From Zingiber officinale (taxonomy: Eukaryota; Streptophyta; Magnoliopsida; Zingiberales; Zingiberaceae): 64,000 bases of DNA. This document shows, one piece after another, positions 59,046 through 64,000 of this stretch. Position numbers and translations under genes: made by a program. The stretch is from assembly GCF_018446385.1 (NCBI RefSeq), contig NC_056005.1:92842984-92906983 (forward strand), read 5' to 3'. The number at the start of each line of letters is the position of its first letter. Positions within the stretch are counted from its first letter, which is position 1. Under the pieces are notes generated by a model that was given only the letters and a program-made list of their open reading frames with translations, was not told the origin of the DNA and did no database searches.

Positions 59046-59057
59046 TAGTATCAGAGC
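59046..59057 (+). other. Element F primer binding site, mutated
   Basis: TAGTATCAGAGC followed by AAGGTCGC; one G-to-A change from the standard site. Confidence 0.8.
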
Positions 59058-59165
59058 AAGGTCGCTCTTCACCGGAATCATCACCGGAAGGGCAATGAGC
59101 TAGAGGAAGAAGAAGTTAAAGCACTAAAGTCAACAAGTCAAAGATTTCAAAAGGTTCAACTTCAA

Positions 59166-60903
59166 ATGGATTTCCAAGATGAACTCAGATTCGACACAAA
59201 AATGTCTCCACCATTCACATTAACAAGCTTCGATTCCTAGAAATCAAGAATTAAAAACTTCTTCATGATGGAGATAGAGCAATGGTTTTCTCTAATGGAA
59301 AGATTTGAAACTCCAACGGATTCAAAAGGTAAAATCCTTAAGAAAAGCAAATGGAGCAAGGAGCAAATTCAAAGGTACAAGGCAAATGATAAGGTAACCA
59401 AATTATTGGTTAGTTTATTGTCAAGCACAATTTTATGCAAGATTGGAGAATGTAAAGATGCCAAGGAGCTTTGGAGCAAGTTGGCAAGAATTCATGAAGA
59501 ACCCTCCACTACACCAAATCAAGATAAATCCAAAGAGGGCAACTCATCGGATCAAGAAGAAGAGAACTCCGAGGTTGAGAGGGTGCTCAACATTGAAAGA
59601 AGAATAAGTCTAAGAAGCTTCTTCCTCAATGGCGGGCAACGAAAAAGGCAAAGAGGGAACATATTTTTTGTTTAATGTGCAAGAGGATGAACAAGAAGAG
59701 GCCTCCACCTTTAGGATTGAGGGGGAGTATCGTTTATTAACGTCATAGCAAGAAGAATCTTCTACATCTGGGTCAAATGGAGAGGAAGATGATGCCACCT
59801 CCACAAGTCAAGAAAAATCAAATGGAGGATCATGTGCCACCCCTACAAGTAAAGGGATATAAATTTCAATTAGCAATAATAAAAATCATATTATTTGCTT
59901 TGAGTGTAGGGAGAAATGGTATTACAAAAGTAAGTGCCCTAAGTTGACCAAGAAGAAAGGTCAAGTGGCACAAAGGTCATGGAGAAGCCCAAAAAGGTCG
60001 GTCCCATAACAAGGAAGAACAAGGAACACATTGTGTATTTATTGTGCAATCAAAGATAGCATTATCGGAGTCAATATCCTAAGGGAAGGAAACAGACCAA
60101 AGTCAAAGGACGAAGCTCAAGTTAAGGGGGAGCTTCAAAGGTAAAACTCAAGGTATCATTTATGGAGTCAATTCCTTTGGCCCATGATAAAAAGCATGCT
60201 ATAAATAATTTATATCATTTCAATGCTATTTATCATGAAAATAGAAGGAATAATAGAATCAAAGAAAAATATGTAGCTCTTCATACCAAGTCTACCTAAC
60301 CTAAGATTAGGAAGGTAGATATCAATCTAGGCAAAAATTCTAAGAATTTTAGATATAGGCCTAGAAATAGAAATGCTCAAGAACCAAATGAAAATCAAAA
60401 TCTAAGGATTTAAGGATAAAAAATCAAGCCTTAAGGTCAAGGCTTGATAGATTGAAAAAGACCCTAGAAAGAATAGAAAATATCCTTAAGGGGTCAAATG
60501 AGCAAAACCTAGGTTTAGGACATCAGAGTCATCCAATGGCGGCCATAGAGGTTTGGGATACAAACCTAAGACTAAGAAGAATGTAATCTCTTATCATAGA
60601 GTTCCATATAGTTATGGAACTAACCCTAGGTCTAGGGGTCAAACCAAGATTACAAGGGAGGTCATCCCTAGAATTAACCTTGAAAAGACCAATGTGACTA
60701 GGACTTCTAAGAAGTCAAATAAAGTCACCTAGAGGGTCATAAGGGAAGCTATTCCTAGAGTTGACCTATGTGAGTCAAGTGTGACCAAAACTTCTAAGAA
60801 GCCTAGGAAGGTATCTAGGGAAGTCATCCTTAGTGAATACCTAGAACATCCAAGGAGCACCAATCGGTTTTGGGTTCCTAAGAGTGTATTCTCTACACTC
60901 TAG
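59166..60903 (+). pseudogene. Copia gag of element F
   Basis: Starts MDFQDELRFDTKMSPPFTLT, then the UBN2 core (FFMMEIEQWFSLMERFETPT; CKDAKELWSKLARIHEEPST). The acidic region is broken by frameshifts. The first zinc knuckle is degenerate (CFECREKWYYKSKC, with His lost) and the second is destroyed. The tail near 60180-60300 (HFNAIYHENRRNNRIKEKYV) and the end FWVPKSVFSTL with TAG at 60901 match element E, including the place where CACTA-1 interrupts E. Confidence 0.82.
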
Positions 60904-61841
60904 ATAGGTTTGAAGAGTGTCAACTCTAATTGGAATGGTAGTTAATCCAACCTTGATGAAGTTGACACTTGGAGAGCATTTTCAAGGTAGTTGTATTCCT
61001 TGAAAATGAAATGGATTATATTGGTTACTCTTTGGAAGAGTAAATGTGCCAAAACTTGAGGAATTGGACTTAATTTAAATTGACACAATTAGGAAAGAAG
61101 AAAAAGAAATGCCAAGTTGGAATTTTGGCATTTGCTTAGGGGGAAAAGGGCAACCTAGGATGATTTCCTTTAATCTAGTAAATTATTTAGGGATACTTAA
61201 ATAAATAATCTAGGTATATTTATTTATGCTAAATTGGCATGCTTTGTTTGCCCATCATATGCTATGACATTATATTTTGCTTTCATGTTTATTATGAAAA
61301 ATAAACAAAAATATCATATCATGTCATACATACATCATGTAGCAATAGTATATTTTTTTTTGAAAAATATTATTTTTGATGTGCGCCATAACTCATCATG
61401 CATTATTTTAAATTTCTTATAATTTAGGACAATGATATTTACCAACAAATGGTAAAGGATTTTATCAACAAGTAGCATCCTAGGTGGATGTTCATAAATT
61501 AAAATGTCTAGATAGATATGCATGATCTCTTAGTTTAGAAAAAACCAATATCTACATCTCACAAAGACTATAAGGTAATTTGTATATGTTTTAGTGCACA
61601 TTAGATATAAGTGAGATGTTAGGATAATGAACAAAACTCAAGATGTTGATTTAGTGCATTTATTTAAGTTTTAGTTTCATTAAAACACATAGTTATGTGT
61701 TATTCAATCATTGGAAAAGCTAATGTACAAGTCATGTGTATTGAGCCCAAAGAACATGGTTGGAAATTGATTTTGAAAATCATTTTAAATATATATACTT
61801 TGGAAAATCTTGGTGAAAACTATCTTTTAATAGTAATCACC
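60904..61841. other. Untranslated part of element F
   Basis: No gene. Collinear with the inverted 39268-38140 region of element E, up to the word CTATCTTTTAATAGTAATCA before the gypsy LTR. Confidence 0.65.
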
Positions 61842-64000
61842 TGTAAAATATCGGAAAATAGGCGAATATGAATAAAGGAATTTTTCGGAATTTTTGGAAA
61901 TTTTCCGGGAATTTTTCGGAGTTCGTATGGACGATTTAACCGGGATAAAAACGGAGCCCGGGAAAGCCTGTTTAGGCTACCCATTTAAGTGAGGAAAAGT
62001 TGATTTTTATTTATTTACTTTTCCTTTCTTATTTCTTTTCTCCCTCATTTTTATTTTATTTCCCCGCGTGCCATTCTTCTTCTCCTTAGCCGAATTCTCC
62101 CGAGCCCTAACCGGCGCTGAGCAGTTCCTTCTCCCTCTCTTCATTTCTTCTGCGACGCCGACGCCATTTTTTTCCCTCTTCTATACTTCTCCCTCGTCGA
62201 GCCTTTCCTTCTTCCCCACCGAATCTGTGCCCTAGCCGTCAGCCACCCGAGCCTAACACCGCCGGGAGCCACCCCTTCTATAGTCGTCACCTGTGCCCTA
62301 GCGCCAGCAGCCGGCCGTTCCTTCTCCTCTTCTTCGAGTGCCGGCCACCAGGTCCACCGAGCTCTAGCCGCGTCGCCGTCACTCCGACCCGACGCCGAGC
62401 CTAAGCACCACTGCCCTCACCGACAGCCACCTCTCGCCACCACCGAACCTCCTCCTCTGCCCGTGCCCTAGGTTTGATCTCACAGCCGGCCTTGCCTCCT
62501 TTTTCTCGGAGACGCCCTATTCACGGCAGAAGCAAGCCCTAGATGAGCCTTGCCGATCTTCGGTTGCCAGCCATTGGAATTTTTCCTAGTCGGCCAAACA
62601 TTTCTGCCCTAGACCTCACCACCGGATCCTCCTTCTTTGCCACCAGCCACCGACAGTGAGGAGAACAGGGGGTAGTGAGTTAGGTAAGGCAAAAAGGGGT
62701 ATTTGGATTTTTGATTTGGATCCTGTGCTGAATTTGTTGGTTGATAACTATGGTACTTGTCACTGTTTTCCCACAGCAGCTTCTCCGGGTCTCGACAGTA
62801 AGTTCTTCAGGATTTGAGCAGCACTGAGGCATCGAAAAATTTGAGGTAAGGTTTAGGATTTTTGAGCTTCGTGTATATTGATTAGGTATATGTTGGAGAT
62901 TGGTAGATTGGATTAGCTTTAGATTTTTAATCTCATGTTATGATTAGGGTTAAGGAACTAACCCTGGTGGACCCACTGATTTTATTTAATTAGGGTTCAT
63001 TAATTTTGTTGGATGGATTAGTTGGATCCAATTTAGAACTTCTTAAATTGGATTAGAATTTAATTTGGCTAATTGTGGTATGATAGAATTAGCTAAACTA
63101 GACCTTATGTTTAATATACAGGACCTTGACGCGAGACGAGTATCTCGGAGTCAGATTTGGACCATTTTATCGGAGGCGGGTACTTTTGACTTATGTCATT
63201 TGATATACATAGTAGTGAATTTAACAAGTTGCATTAATTATGTCCTTTATTTGTTTCGGTTAGTCACTACCCAATATCTGATACATGATTGATTGATTGC
63301 TTGATTTTGCATCCCATGTATACTTTATTTGTTTATACATGCTTATAGGGGGTAGTGATATACCATGCTTCACCATGTTCAGGACCTAGGTTTTTATACC
63401 TTCAGTGTACCTTTGATTCGATATGATTCGTTGACCTAGGGTGCACTTTTCTATATATATGGATTAGGTCAAGATGTTTTTATGGTTATTGTCATGCACC
63501 ATTTGCATGATTGCATGCTGTGCGATAGTCCGCTCCATTATTGTTGAGCACATCGCCAGTTACATGGATCTGCACACACCACCACTCATGGGTTAGTGGT
63601 CGATTCAGGCAGATTGTGTTGCAGCAGGGACTCTGTTAGGCACAGTTGGTCCGCTCATGGGTAGTGTGACACAACGTGTTATCCGGCAGGGATTCCTCCC
63701 CGTCACTGTGTACCGGGAGATGAGAGCATTGCGCTCCCCCATTTATGAGGTGGGGTAGGAGGATAGGTGTACTCCGACAGCATCCCGTCCACTCGGTCAC
63801 TCATCAGGAGTAGTGACGACAGAGTGTACGGTTGTCACAGCCCTACCCACTCGGCCTCACTATTGTGTGTGAGATGATCGACTGGCGTCAGGGGTGACTA
63901 GGACGCATCATTGGCATCATATGCATGATGCATTTATTGCTTGTGTTTGTGTTTGCTGCATTTATATGCTGCATATTGTTTGGATACCTATGTTTGACAT
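61842..64000 (+). repeat. Gypsy-type LTR, running off the right edge
   Basis: Starts TGTAAAATATCGG, like the minus-strand end of 23135-26091. The flank before it is TCACC. After an AT-rich start, a C-rich leader-like stretch (62080-62660) and an AT-rich stretch follow. The part at 63500-63950 matches the inverted 24300-23860. Whether internal gypsy sequence follows cannot be seen. Confidence 0.8.

Larger units (their letters stand above)
57305..61841 (+). mobile_element. Copia element F, same family as E, 5' part
   Basis: 5' LTR 57305-59043, primer site, gag and untranslated part, broken at 61841 by a gypsy LTR. It is the reverse-orientation relative of element E, collinear with it through the LTR, gag and 3' region. 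It is inserted in the BED-finger end of the hAT transposase. Its 3' LTR is outside the window. Confidence 0.88.

Overview
This is plant nuclear DNA. It has GT-AG introns, tRNA-iMet-type primer binding sites, CACTA and hAT DNA transposons, a tRNA-type SINE and an Lsi2-like silicon effluxer gene. The very high transposon load, and GC-rich LTRs full of GAGGCGCCTC-like palindromes, suggest a large-genome monocot, possibly Zingiberales. The species cannot be fixed from the sequence alone. There are no prokaryotic genes, rRNA genes or CRISPR arrays.

Left part (1-11762): a minus-strand Ty3/gypsy element (LTR 1563-3055, gag running off the left edge) sits in the remnant of a CACTA transposon (to 4029), which itself sits in a minus-strand copia LTR (4030-5011). 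Next come pol-less copia sequences: a gag tail, a spliced second ORF (ORF2), an AT-rich minisatellite, a gag gene, a primer site and a 5' LTR (10500-11762).

Genic island (11763-17310): two apparently intact minus-strand host genes. One is a three-exon Lsi2-like transporter (16611-14816) and the other a two-exon 76-residue protein (14499-14187). An orphan protein-kinase exon and a decayed copia RNase H fragment lie nearby.

Central nest (17311 to about 52533): one plus-strand copia-type element (called D) has been broken open several times. Its 5' LTR holds an Athila-like solo LTR (itself holding a complete pol-less copia element and a SINE that is split by a gypsy solo LTR) and a separate solo copia LTR. 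Between its gag and its ORF2 sits a 17-kb CACTA element (CACTA-2). CACTA-2 holds a solo LTR and a complete copia element (E), and E's gag is split by a second CACTA element (CACTA-1) carrying fragments of four host genes. Target-site duplications support most of these boundaries.

Right part (52534-64000): unassigned DNA, a decayed hAT transposase on the minus strand, a plus-strand copia element (F) inserted into that transposase, and a long gypsy LTR inserted into F that runs off the right edge.

Retroelement coding regions are pseudogenes, mostly broken by C-to-T/G-to-A nonsense changes. No reverse transcriptase or integrase gene is present in the copia elements, so all would need enzymes from elsewhere. 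The most unusual features are the multi-gene CACTA-1 element and the pol-less copia elements that carry a spliced ORF2 with its own TATA box in place of pol.
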